Assembly: GCA_009927065.1 (NCBI GenBank)
Contig: RFNU01000223.1
Span: 1 to 6,125 of the forward strand
From: a bacterium
Lineage (GTDB): Bacteria > Pseudomonadota > Gammaproteobacteria > Berkiellales > Berkiellaceae
Length of the DNA: 6,125 nt
Direction of reading: 5' to 3'
Part shown: positions 1 to 6,125 of the stretch, in pieces
Position numbering within the stretch: the first letter of the stretch is position 1
Layout: every line of letters starts with the position of its first letter
Position numbers and translations under genes: made by a program
Notes under the pieces: model-generated
Seen by the model: only the letters and a program-made list of their open reading frames with translations
Told to the model about the DNA's origin: nothing
The model's database searches: none

Positions 1-2
1 AG

Positions 3-254
3 TTTGGCGCTATCTCTTTATTAATTACAGCAGCTGCTTACCTATCAGGAACCGCACTTATTGTCGGAGGCCTCATGAAATTAAAAACTCATCGCGATGC
101 TCCACAGCAAACACCTTTAGGCGTTCCTTTAACGATGATGAGTGTTGGTGCTTTATTGATTTATTTACAAAACTCTGTATCTATGATTGGAGGGACATTT
201 TTTCCAAGCGCTAGTACTGCAGGGATCTCCGGCTTCAGCATGCTCACGATCTAG
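3..254 (+). CDS. icmC: IcmC/DotE-like inner-membrane protein of the Dot/Icm system, C-terminal part (5' truncated by window edge)
   Basis: The frame starting at base 3 is open from the window edge to a TAG at 252-254 and gives 83 residues, so the N-terminal part lies outside the window. It shows two hydrophobic segments (about residues 3-25 and 41-58 of the fragment) separated by a short basic loop. The loop and following turn read KLKTHRDAPQQTPLGVP (bases 78-128), which matches the same place in the next gene (KLKHHREMPQQVPLLAP). By hand alignment about 29 of 62 residues are identical between the two. Legionella has a family of such related small membrane proteins (IcmC/DotE, IcmD/DotP, DotV), and icmC lies directly upstream of icmD there, like traQ before traR in IncI plasmids. 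Family membership is therefore well supported. The choice of IcmC rather than a second IcmD or DotV copy rests on position. The stop is followed by a 228-base gap instead of tight coupling to icmD. Confidence 0.8.
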   Translation, partial: FGAISLLITAAAYLSGTALIVGGLMKLKTHRDAPQQTPLGVPLTMMSVGALLIYLQNSVSMIGGTFFPSASTAGISGFSMLTI

Positions 255-342
255 ACAAGATGAATATAAAAGAGAGAGGACTATTTCGATCAGAGAGTTA
301 TTGTGCGCCTATAGGTTAAAAATATTATTGTTAGCAACAACC

Positions 343-368
343 TTGAAGTCAAAAGAAGATGTTATAAT
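343..368 (+). promoter_or_regulatory. Candidate promoter upstream of icmD (extended -10)
   Basis: Bases 360-368 read TGTTATAAT, a perfect TGnTATAAT extended -10 element. A TTGAAG at 343-348 resembles a -35 box, but the spacer is only 14 bases, so activity would depend mainly on the extended -10. Transcription would start near base 375 and leave a leader of about 108 bases before icmD. The position, in a gap between two genes of the same cluster, fits an internal promoter. This is a motif match in AT-rich DNA. Confidence 0.4.
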
Positions 369-414
369 TTTTGATCATGACGTGAGATTAAAATCAATAG
401 CTTTAGCGAATTTC

Positions 415-441
415 TTGCATTTAACAATGCTCTGATATACT
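415..441 (+). promoter_or_regulatory. Second candidate promoter upstream of icmD
   Basis: TTGCAT at 415-420 and TATACT at 436-441 are separated by 15 bases, and the -10 is preceded by TG one base away (433-434), which makes an extended -10. The predicted start near base 448 would leave a leader of about 35 bases before the ATG at 483. The short spacer is below the usual 16-18 bases, so the extended -10 again carries most of the case. It is closer to the gene than the 343-368 candidate, and both could be used. Confidence 0.4.
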
Positions 442-482
442 GAATAAAAGTATTACTCATTAATTTAATATTGTGGATTTTT

Positions 483-881
483 ATGCGGACTAAGGTATTT
501 TTATTTTTTACTTTTTTTTATTCTTCTTTTTTATCTGCTGCTGCACAGTCAACACTTGGTGATTTAGCCAAGAATCTTACAAAACAGTCACCACCATGGG
601 AAATGTTGATTACAGCCTCAGCTTATCTTATAGGCCTTAGTTTTATTATTAGTGGAACTATCAAATTAAAACATCACCGTGAAATGCCCCAACAAGTTCC
701 TTTATTAGCACCTATTGTGCTAATAAGTGTTGGCGGATTTTTAGTATATTTTCCATCGACGATTAATGTGTTGGCAAAGACATTTTTTGGAAATTCACAG
801 ATATCTACCGGAGTGTTTGTTTATAGTCAAAACACACTGATAGATGGCACAACGTTACAAAATATATCAACAACTTCTTAA
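483..881 (+). CDS. icmD: IcmD/DotP, small inner-membrane protein of the Dot/Icm type IVB secretion system
   Basis: This encodes a component of the inner-membrane part of the Dot/Icm export machine, corresponding to TraR of IncI plasmids. The frame can start at TTG 471, but ATG 483 is preferred because it gives 132 residues, the usual size of IcmD, and puts a clean signal peptide at the N-terminus: a basic start (MRTK), a very hydrophobic Phe-rich core to residue 17, and a likely cleavage after AAA at 19-21. Two membrane segments follow, at about residues 41-60 and 74-90. They are separated by the family loop KLKHHREMPQQVPLLAP (residues 61-77), which is also present in the upstream gene. The C-terminal 40 residues are polar. 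The ribosome binding site is weak for either start. The gene has its own candidate promoters upstream and is followed after 68 bases by icmB. In Legionella icmJ would come between them. Confidence 0.88.
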   Translation: MRTKVFLFFTFFYSSFLSAAAQSTLGDLAKNLTKQSPPWEMLITASAYLIGLSFIISGTIKLKHHREMPQQVPLLAPIVLISVGGFLVYFPSTINVLAKTFFGNSQISTGVFVYSQNTLIDGTTLQNISTTS

Positions 882-883
882 TC

Positions 884-908
884 TAATCATAAAATTGAAG
901 AATGATTA
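884..908 (+). repeat. 7-bp inverted repeat between icmD and icmB
   Basis: TAATCAT at 884-890 is the perfect reverse complement of ATGATTA at 902-908, with an 11-base loop. It begins two bases after the icmD stop codon. The stem is AT-rich and has no T-run after it, so it is not a convincing terminator. It could be a weak RNA hairpin at the gene junction, an operator-like site, or chance. Confidence 0.35.
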
Positions 909-935
909 TGTTACGAGATTAATGAAATTTTTATT

Positions 936-940
936 AAGGG
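936..940 (+). promoter_or_regulatory. Ribosome binding site that decides the icmB start
   Basis: AAGGG at 936-940 is followed by nine bases and then ATG at 950. The in-frame TTG at 944 is only three bases away from it, too close for initiation. The site therefore supports ATG 950. Confidence 0.7.
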
Positions 941-949
941 CAATTGGCT

Positions 950-3900
950 ATGTCAAAAAGCACACATCCTCTCTTTGGTACGATTGATAGTTTTCTTGGA
1001 TGGTTAAATGAATCATTAGGTCAATCGGTTTCATCTTATTGTGATCTTGAAACTGCTGAGTCTAGATATAATTTAGTAGCCACTGATGGTTCACTTGTTT
1101 CTATTTTTCGAGTGAATGGCTCAACTAAGCTTGTAGGTCCAGAAGAATATGAAAAAATCATGGGACATGTTCATGGAGCTTTAAAAACAGGTCTCTCACA
1201 ACCGGGTTATAATATTCAAGTGTATTTTGAATATGACGAAAAACGTTCAAATGAACAAATCGCCAATATTTTACAACCATCAATCAATACAGCAGAACGG
1301 CTTCAACTTGATTTAGAAGATTTATTTGAAGAAAGACAGCAAGTCTTACAACAGTCATGTCATTTTGAGCAGTGTTATTTTGTTATTTGGACATTAGCGG
1401 TAGGTCTTACGGGTGAGCAATCCCAGATAGCTGTGAGTGAAAAAGCTGCAGGGATTAAGAAAAACAAATATCCTTATCTCAAATATAGTCAAAATTTGAT
1501 AGCAGCTATTCCTCAATTACGTGAGTCTCATCAATCTTTTGTCAAAATATTACTCAATGAAATGCAAACTGCTGGACTACATTGTGAACTCTTGGATGTT
1601 TATCAAGCCTTAAATAAAATCAGATCTTCTGTTGATTATCCGGCAACTTCTTATGACTGGCAAGCATTTTTACCCGGCGATAAACTCACAATGAGATTTA
1701 AAGAAGAAAATGATATTTCAAGTGTTTTTTATCCGCCGCTATCACAACAACTCTTTCCAAGAGATGGTGAAATTATTGACTTACGTACAGTACGTGTTGG
1801 AGATTTAATTTATTCAACTGCAACAATTGATATATTTCCTAAAGATATTAAGCCATTCCAAGATTTGTTTTCTCGATTACAAGCAACAAAAATTCCATGG
1901 CGTATTTCTTACCAGCTCCAAAGTGGTGGTATAAAAGCTATGGGAATTAAACCAGCTCTTGCTGGGATCCTGTCATTTGCCGGATCTTATAACAAAATGA
2001 TTTCTGATGTTTCAGAGCTTTTACGTAGAATAGAGGTTAGCTCAGATGAAGCTGTTATCCAGCTGAGAGTTGGTTTTACAACTTGGGCTGAATGCGGTGA
2101 TCCCAAGTTACTCAGGGCTCGTATGTCTGAAATGATTAAAGCAGTTCAAGCATGGGGTTATTGCGAGATTGCAGAATACTCAGGAGATAGTTTTGCTTCT
2201 TTTATCTCAACATCTTTAGGGTTATCTAAAACTCATGTTGCAGACTGTACATCAGCTCCCCTGTATGAAGCGTGCACATTATTGCCAGTAACCCGTCCTA
2301 CCTCAACATGGACATATGGCTCAATTGTTTTTAGAAGCCCTGATGGAAAACCCTTACTGTATCAACCAGGATCCCCTCAACAAACAACATGGATTGATTT
2401 GATTTATGCACGACCAGGTTCGGGTAAATCTGTTCTTTCTAACGCACTCAATCTAGGATTATCTTTACAAGCAGGTATTATTCGTTTACCTCGTATCGCT
2501 ATTGTTGATATTGGTCCTTCAAGTAGTGGTTTAATCTCCCTTCTTAAGGAATCATTACCGGTGCATAAACGACATTACGTTTCCTATCACAGAATGAGGA
2601 TGACACCAGAATATTCTATTAATCCTTTTGATACTCAACTCGGATCTCGTTTCCCAACGCCTCAAGAACGTGGCTTTTTAGTGAATTTCTTATCATTGTT
2701 ATGCACACCTGTAGGAATGACAAAACCCTATGATGGTATATCTGATATGTGCGGTATGATTGTTGATGAGTTATTTAAAATAAAATCAGATCAATATGAG
2801 CCAACGCTCTATGCTAGAGGCATGATGGCGGAAATTGATTCTTGTATCGATCAGCTGCCTGAAGCGCGTATTGATGAACGTACAAGCTGGTGGGAAATCA
2901 CTGATATGCTCTTTCATGGCGGATTCATTCGTGAAGCATATTTATGTCAACGTTTAGCCGTTCCCTTATTAGCAGATTCAGTGCAAATTGCACGTTCTTC
3001 TGCTGTAGCCGATCTTTATGGCACAATGAAAGCGCCAACAGGAGAAACTCTTGTTTCTGCTTTTAGTCGAATGATTTCAGCTGCAGTGCGTGAGTACCCT
3101 ATTCTTTCTAGAATAACAGCTTTTGATTTAGGGGAAGGACGTGTTATCTCCTTAGATCTTGATGAAGTTGCCAAAAGTGGTGGTGAAACAGCCGATCGAC
3201 AAACTGCTATTATGTATATGATAGCAAGATTTATTCTTGCAAAAGACTATTATTTGTCAGCTGACAACTTAAATGACTTTCCTACAGCATATCATGGGTT
3301 TCATGGTGAAAGAATTCGTGAAATTAGAGAAGATGCAAAACGCATTGTTTTTGACGAGTTTCACCGAACCTCTAAAGCTCAAGCGGTGCGTAACCAAGTT
3401 TTAATGGATATGCGAGAAGGACGTAAATGGAAAGTACAAGTCTGCCTGCTTTCACAAGCATTAGATGACTTTGATAAAGTCATGGTTGAATTTGGTACAT
3501 CAATCTTTATTTTAGATGCAGGACCCAAGACTGCTATCGAAAAATCTGTCTCGACTTTTGGTTTATCTGCAACTGATGAAATTGCGTTATCAACACGGGT
3601 TCATGGTCCACGGGCTGGAGGTGCAACATTGCTTGCGCAATTTGCTACAAAAAGCGGTATTTATACACAGCTTTATACATTGACTCTAGGTCCTATAGAG
3701 TTATGGGCGTTCAATACCACATCGGAAGATGCTTATATTCGTAATGCGTTATATCTAAAAATAGGACCTAAAAAAACACGTCAATTATTAGCTAAGCTTT
3801 TTCCTTCAGGATCGGCCGCATCAGTTGTTGTTGAGCGTTTAGAAAATAGAAAGGGTAAAGCAACGCAGCAGGGACTTATTAGTGATCCTGAAAAAGAAAA

Positions 3901-3967
3901 AGGATCGATATTAGAGGAAATGGTTGCTGAAATACTTGAATATTACAAGAAAAATCAAAAATCTTAA
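950..3967 (+). CDS. icmB: IcmB/DotO, VirB4/TraU-family ATPase of the Dot/Icm type IVB secretion system
   Basis: This is the large cytoplasmic ATPase that docks on the inner-membrane base of the Dot/Icm machine and helps energise substrate export; it corresponds to TraU of IncI plasmids. ATG 950 is chosen over TTG 944 because AAGGG lies nine bases upstream. The product is 1005 residues, close to the roughly 1000 residues of Legionella IcmB. The first 400 or so residues form the N-terminal half typical of this family. The P-loop ATPase half carries Walker A ARPGSGKS at residues 487-494 (K493, S494), preceded by WIDLIY. Walker B is RIVFDE at 798-803 (D802, E803), followed by FHRT, and a later SQALDDF is at 835-841 with the conserved Gln at 836. 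The C-terminal 45 residues are charged and probably helical. All nucleotide-binding motifs are intact and no frameshift is seen. Identification as a VirB4-like conjugation/secretion ATPase is firm; the IcmB subtype follows from length and from the adjacent icmD. Confidence 0.95.
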   Translation: MSKSTHPLFGTIDSFLGWLNESLGQSVSSYCDLETAESRYNLVATDGSLVSIFRVNGSTKLVGPEEYEKIMGHVHGALKTGLSQPGYNIQVYFEYDEKRSNEQIANILQPSINTAERLQLDLEDLFEERQQVLQQSCHFEQCYFVIWTLAVGLTGEQSQIAVSEKAAGIKKNKYPYLKYSQNLIAAIPQLRESHQSFVKILLNEMQTAGLHCELLDVYQALNKIRSSVDYPATSYDWQAFLPGDKLTMRFKEENDISSVFYPPLSQQLFPRDGEIIDLRTVRVGDLIYSTATIDIFPKDIKPFQDLFSRLQATKIPWRISYQLQSGGIKAMGIKPALAGILSFAGSYNKMISDVSELLRRIEVSSDEAVIQLRVGFTTWAECGDPKLLRARMSEMIKAVQAWGYCEIAEYSGDSFASFISTSLGLSKTHVADCTSAPLYEACTLLPVTRPTSTWTYGSIVFRSPDGKPLLYQPGSPQQTTWIDLIYARPGSGKSVLSNALNLGLSLQAGIIRLPRIAIVDIGPSSSGLISLLKESLPVHKRHYVSYHRMRMTPEYSINPFDTQLGSRFPTPQERGFLVNFLSLLCTPVGMTKPYDGISDMCGMIVDELFKIKSDQYEPTLYARGMMAEIDSCIDQLPEARIDERTSWWEITDMLFHGGFIREAYLCQRLAVPLLADSVQIARSSAVADLYGTMKAPTGETLVSAFSRMISAAVREYPILSRITAFDLGEGRVISLDLDEVAKSGGETADRQTAIMYMIARFILAKDYYLSADNLNDFPTAYHGFHGERIREIREDAKRIVFDEFHRTSKAQAVRNQVLMDMREGRKWKVQVCLLSQALDDFDKVMVEFGTSIFILDAGPKTAIEKSVSTFGLSATDEIALSTRVHGPRAGGATLLAQFATKSGIYTQLYTLTLGPIELWAFNTTSEDAYIRNALYLKIGPKKTRQLLAKLFPSGSAASVVVERLENRKGKATQQGLISDPEKEKGSILEEMVAEILEYYKKNQKS

Positions 3968-3977
3968 TGTTTTTTAT

Positions 3978-4019
3978 AGGCGAGAGTGATTGATTTCACT
4001 TTAGCCTCTTCATTTTGTT
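3978..4019 (+). terminator. Imperfect hairpin after icmB, possible intrinsic terminator
   Basis: Bases 3978-3989 (AGGCGAGAGTGA) pair with 3996-4007 (TCACTTTAGCCT) around a 6-base loop. The 12-position stem has one G-A mismatch and one G-T wobble. It starts 11 bases after the icmB stop. The following bases 4008-4019 (CTTCATTTTGTT) are T-rich but interrupted, so termination may be partial. It would separate the icm genes from the two unrecognised genes downstream. Confidence 0.5.
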
Positions 4020-4079
4020 AAAGTTTTTTATCAATGAGTCGATGTAAGGCTAAGAAGGTTTTACATATAAAGAAATCTA

Positions 4080-4589
4080 ATGCTTGATCTATCCCATTAT
4101 GGAGTGCCCGATAATCTACCAAAACTGCTTCAAGACTTTTTCACTTCCGAGATGAAACAGTTAGCCGATCAGATTGAGGTTGGAGTGAAAGAAAAAGGCC
4201 ATAAAGAAACAATTCAATCGTTTAAAGATCAACCTCTTTTTAAAGAGGCATTAGGTTGGTTGGCAGTCGATCAGCGTGAGCAGGCCCTTATTGAAATAGC
4301 TTATAATGTTGAAAAAGATGATTTAACTCTTATTCATTTTGAGTGGAGAATACCTAATCAGCTCATTTCATTAACATTCTCTAATTTGTATTTTGTTGTA
4401 TATTTTAATGAGTTATACACTCTTAACCCTTATACCAATCAATTAGTTTTAAGTAAACGAGGCGCTATCTTAAGAGCACTCACGAACCTTTCTTATACTC
4501 CTTGGAATGATTTTTTATTACCAATATCCAATCAAATGACAAAAGATTTTATGACACTACCGTTATTTGATAGTGGAAAGTTAACCTAG
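4080..4589 (+). CDS. Hypothetical protein of 169 residues, soluble and cysteine-free, downstream of icmB
   Basis: I do not recognise this protein. ATG 4080 is the furthest-upstream start, because an in-frame TAA lies at 4068-4070. The ribosome binding site is poor: only a purine stretch (AAAGAAA, 4069-4075), with a better AAGAAGG lying 21 bases upstream of the ATG. There is no signal peptide or clear membrane segment. The first 75 residues look helical and acidic (for example DLSHYGVPDNLPKLLQDFF near the start, then EALGWLAVDQREQALIEIAY). The second part is richer in Phe, Tyr, Leu and Asn and looks like mixed strand and helix (LYFVVYFNELYTLNPYTNQL). It has no Cys, so it is not the zinc-binding IcmJ/DotN moved downstream. 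The opening DLSH resembles the start of IcmW, but the rest does not match. It could be a lineage-specific secretion adaptor or an effector, but only its location suggests that. The length of the open frame and the following co-directional gene support real coding. Confidence 0.75.
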   Translation: MLDLSHYGVPDNLPKLLQDFFTSEMKQLADQIEVGVKEKGHKETIQSFKDQPLFKEALGWLAVDQREQALIEIAYNVEKDDLTLIHFEWRIPNQLISLTFSNLYFVVYFNELYTLNPYTNQLVLSKRGAILRALTNLSYTPWNDFLLPISNQMTKDFMTLPLFDSGKLT

Positions 4590-4632
4590 AAAAATCAGTT
4601 CAGCTGTATTAATGACTTAAGTTTAAAGAATT

Positions 4633-4639
4633 AAAAGGG
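4633..4639 (+). promoter_or_regulatory. Strong ribosome binding site for the 473-residue gene
   Basis: AAAAGGG at 4633-4639 lies seven bases before ATG 4647, an ideal distance. It fixes the start and is better than the sites of the upstream genes, which suggests efficient translation. Confidence 0.7.
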
Positions 4640-4646
4640 TGATAGA

Positions 4647-6068
4647 ATGTTAACTGAAGAAAAAATGCAAGAAATAAACAAGATAGCCAACCTTGATTTT
4701 TCTGTCTTACCATCACCGAATAGTTCGTTCAGTCAACCTCCAGCATCTGCTGTGCAGCAGGAGCTTATTGAGGCAGCTTTAAGAACATTTGGGTATCCTC
4801 CTTCAGTTATTGCGCAAGTTGATTTCTTCAGGAAACCTGAAAATCTTGAAACTCTGCAGCGTTTTGCTATCGATAAAACAGCAATAACGCAGAACGCAGA
4901 CGCGATGAAAGAGCCTTACACAGGTATTAAAAATAATGTTTTTAGTACTCCTGAAGAAAAAGAAGCCGCCACGAAAGCTATTAATAATATTGATAATATG
5001 GCGCGTATTGTTCAACATGCAGAGCAATATGTTGCTAGAATGCATCAAACATTTCGACAAGAAACATATAGTGAGTTTGACCAGAGATTAGCCTCTCTTC
5101 AACAGAAAATAGGACCATTACAACCCGAGGATGTTGATCAGCTCAAAGAGGTGCTGGAACGGTACGGTCGATTAAAAAGCCAATTTTATGATCAATCACC
5201 AGTTAAAGTCACTGAAGATAAAAATAAGAATGAATTGGTCGTCCATGCGCCACCTGGTGTTGATAGCTATAATTTTATGGTGCATTTACAAGCGCAGGCA
5301 TTTTTAGAAGATCTCAAGGCACATCGTGCAGAACTCAAGGCAGCGCAATCTACGGTAGGTGTTGAGATATCCCGTGTAGAGACTCCAGCTCCTAAAGTAA
5401 CAATAGCCGTGAGTGAAGCTCCTAAGGTAACTTTAAGTACAGATGCTGTTTCTAGTAAAAAAGAATCTAATCCCACTGATGATACAGATCCTACTGTAGA
5501 GATTGCAGGAGGCGATCCAAAAGTTGTAGCCAATGATCGTAGGGCTAATTATATAGATCCGACCGGCCCAAAAAGTCAAGATCCTATCGTTGCTGCAATG
5601 CAGTATTTGGTAGATATGTTATTAATTATTCACTTAAATCATATGAATGAGGCTCAAAAAGCCGCGACACACAGAAGTGTCGACAATTGTAGAACAGCAT
5701 TTCAGGACTTTGCGCGAGAGAATCCAGAGGCTGCAAAAGCATTCTTGGATCAATATAAAGATACACAGATTCATCGCTTACTGTCACATGATGGATTGGG
5801 TGTCAATCAAGCTCGAGATGAATATTATGATAGTCGCACAAAAGATTCTCCGCGTACCGAAATTATTGTACCTAGGTCTTGGCCCGCAGGTGAAGTGATA
5901 AGTAAGTTAAAAGAAATGACAAGAATAGACAACGCACCTATAGTGCAGACGTTGCTATATGGATCAACTCCAGCTAGCCTCAGTAAACACGTAGCTGACA
6001 ATCTTGCTGTGACAATAGAGCAGAAAGCCGGAAAATCAGCGAAGCCTAGCCCTCCAACGTCGCGGTAG
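4647..6068 (+). CDS. Hypothetical protein of 473 residues, mostly helical with a Pro/Thr/Asp-rich linker; candidate Dot/Icm-associated protein
   Basis: I do not recognise this protein. ATG 4647 has an ideal AAAAGGG site seven bases upstream, and the gene begins 57 bases after the 169-residue gene, so the two may be co-transcribed. There is no signal peptide. Residues 1-240 are hydrophilic and largely helical, with coiled-coil-like charged stretches at about 110-175 and 210-235. Residues 240-305 form a low-complexity linker rich in Ala, Pro, Val, Thr, Ser and Asp, containing APKVT twice (248-252 and 258-262). A second helical part (306-460) contains a short hydrophobic stretch, IVAAMQYLVDMLLIIHL (314-330); its Asp323 and His329 make a membrane helix doubtful. 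The tail is basic and rich in Ser, Pro and Thr (KSAKPSPPTSR). There is one Cys. No catalytic motif is visible. The modular, cytosolic, linker-containing design next to a secretion ATPase is compatible with a secreted effector, but the tail lacks the Glu-rich block common in Dot/Icm signals. Coding is well supported; function is unknown. Confidence 0.85.
   Translation: MLTEEKMQEINKIANLDFSVLPSPNSSFSQPPASAVQQELIEAALRTFGYPPSVIAQVDFFRKPENLETLQRFAIDKTAITQNADAMKEPYTGIKNNVFSTPEEKEAATKAINNIDNMARIVQHAEQYVARMHQTFRQETYSEFDQRLASLQQKIGPLQPEDVDQLKEVLERYGRLKSQFYDQSPVKVTEDKNKNELVVHAPPGVDSYNFMVHLQAQAFLEDLKAHRAELKAAQSTVGVEISRVETPAPKVTIAVSEAPKVTLSTDAVSSKKESNPTDDTDPTVEIAGGDPKVVANDRRANYIDPTGPKSQDPIVAAMQYLVDMLLIIHLNHMNEAQKAATHRSVDNCRTAFQDFARENPEAAKAFLDQYKDTQIHRLLSHDGLGVNQARDEYYDSRTKDSPRTEIIVPRSWPAGEVISKLKEMTRIDNAPIVQTLLYGSTPASLSKHVADNLAVTIEQKAGKSAKPSPPTSR
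5388..5431 (+). repeat. Imperfect direct repeat in the linker of the 473-residue gene
   Basis: GCTCCTAAAGTAAC at 5388-5401 recurs as GCTCCTAAGGTAAC at 5418-5431, 13 of 14 bases identical and offset by 30 bases. Both are in frame and encode APKVT. The one difference is silent (AAA/AAG for Lys). It marks a small in-frame duplication in a flexible linker. Confidence 0.6.
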
Positions 6069-6125
6069 TTAAAGAGGACTTGCGCTTTATATTAAGTGAT
6101 ATTCTTCCACCACTAAATTGCTAAA

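Noticed and set aside
187..435. 82-codon open frame starting with TTG and crossing the icmC-icmD gap
   Set aside because: It overlaps the end of the icmC-like gene in another frame, has no convincing ribosome binding site, shows no recognisable family and ends inside a candidate promoter. It also does not read as a frameshifted continuation of the IcmC-like protein.
460..472. TTAAT-TTAATATT just before icmD as a PmrA response-regulator site
   Set aside because: TTAATATT matches one half of the Legionella PmrA site, but the second half at the required 11-base offset is missing, and it lies downstream of both candidate promoters. In AT-rich DNA one half-site is expected by chance.
4803..5060. 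85-codon open frame on the minus strand
   Set aside because: It lies wholly inside the well-supported 473-residue gene, and its composition is that of an antisense shadow.
5267..5533. 88-codon open frame on the minus strand
   Set aside because: It is antisense to the repetitive Ala/Thr/Val linker of the 473-residue gene; its own low-complexity sequence is explained by that.
5647..5898. 83-codon + strand open frame in a second frame
   Set aside because: It is nested in the 473-residue gene, lacks a good ribosome binding site and has no recognisable domain.
6069..6125. Possible next gene start (AAAGAGGA followed by TTG)
   Set aside because: The frame from that TTG stops within the window after 14 codons. 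Nothing else is supported in these last 57 bases.
1..6125. CRISPR arrays, tRNA or rRNA genes, insertion sequence ends, transposase genes
   Set aside because: No regularly spaced repeats, tRNA-like folds, rRNA segments, terminal inverted repeats or transposase motifs were seen on reading either strand.

Overview
The window is the distal part of a Dot/Icm (type IVB) secretion gene cluster, all on the + strand. The two best-supported genes are icmD/dotP (483-881) and icmB/dotO (950-3967). The first 254 bases are the 3' end of a related gene, most likely icmC/dotE. The order icmC - icmD - icmB matches the Legionella/Coxiella type and the IncI plasmid order traQ - traR - traU. The DNA is AT-rich by eye. 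AT-rich DNA plus a chromosomal-style Dot/Icm cluster points to a gammaproteobacterium of the order Legionellales (Legionella, Coxiella, Rickettsiella, Berkiella or Aquicella relatives). The genus cannot be fixed from this sequence.

Layout. Bases 1-254 hold the icmC/dotE tail. Bases 255-482 are a non-coding gap with two candidate extended -10 promoters. Next comes icmD, encoding a small inner-membrane protein with a signal peptide, then a 68-base gap with a small inverted repeat and a ribosome binding site. icmB encodes a VirB4/TraU-type ATPase of 1005 residues with intact Walker A and B motifs. After icmB there is a 112-base gap with an imperfect hairpin that could end the icm transcript. Two genes follow that I do not recognise: a 169-residue soluble, cysteine-free protein (4080-4589) and a 473-residue, mostly helical, probably two-part protein (4647-6068). 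The last 57 bases show nothing I can support.

How the genes work together. IcmC/DotE and IcmD/DotP are small membrane proteins of the inner-membrane part of the secretion machine. IcmB/DotO is the cytoplasmic ATPase that docks under it and powers substrate export together with DotB and DotL. The two unknown genes sit where a lineage-specific accessory factor or a secreted effector would be plausible, but nothing in their sequence proves either role.

Points of most interest: icmJ/dotN, which lies between icmD and icmB in Legionella (and traT between traR and traU in IncI plasmids), is absent from that position; two unrecognised genes follow icmB; and icmD appears to have its own promoters. 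For both icmD and icmB the furthest-upstream possible start is a TTG codon, but a nearby ATG is better supported.
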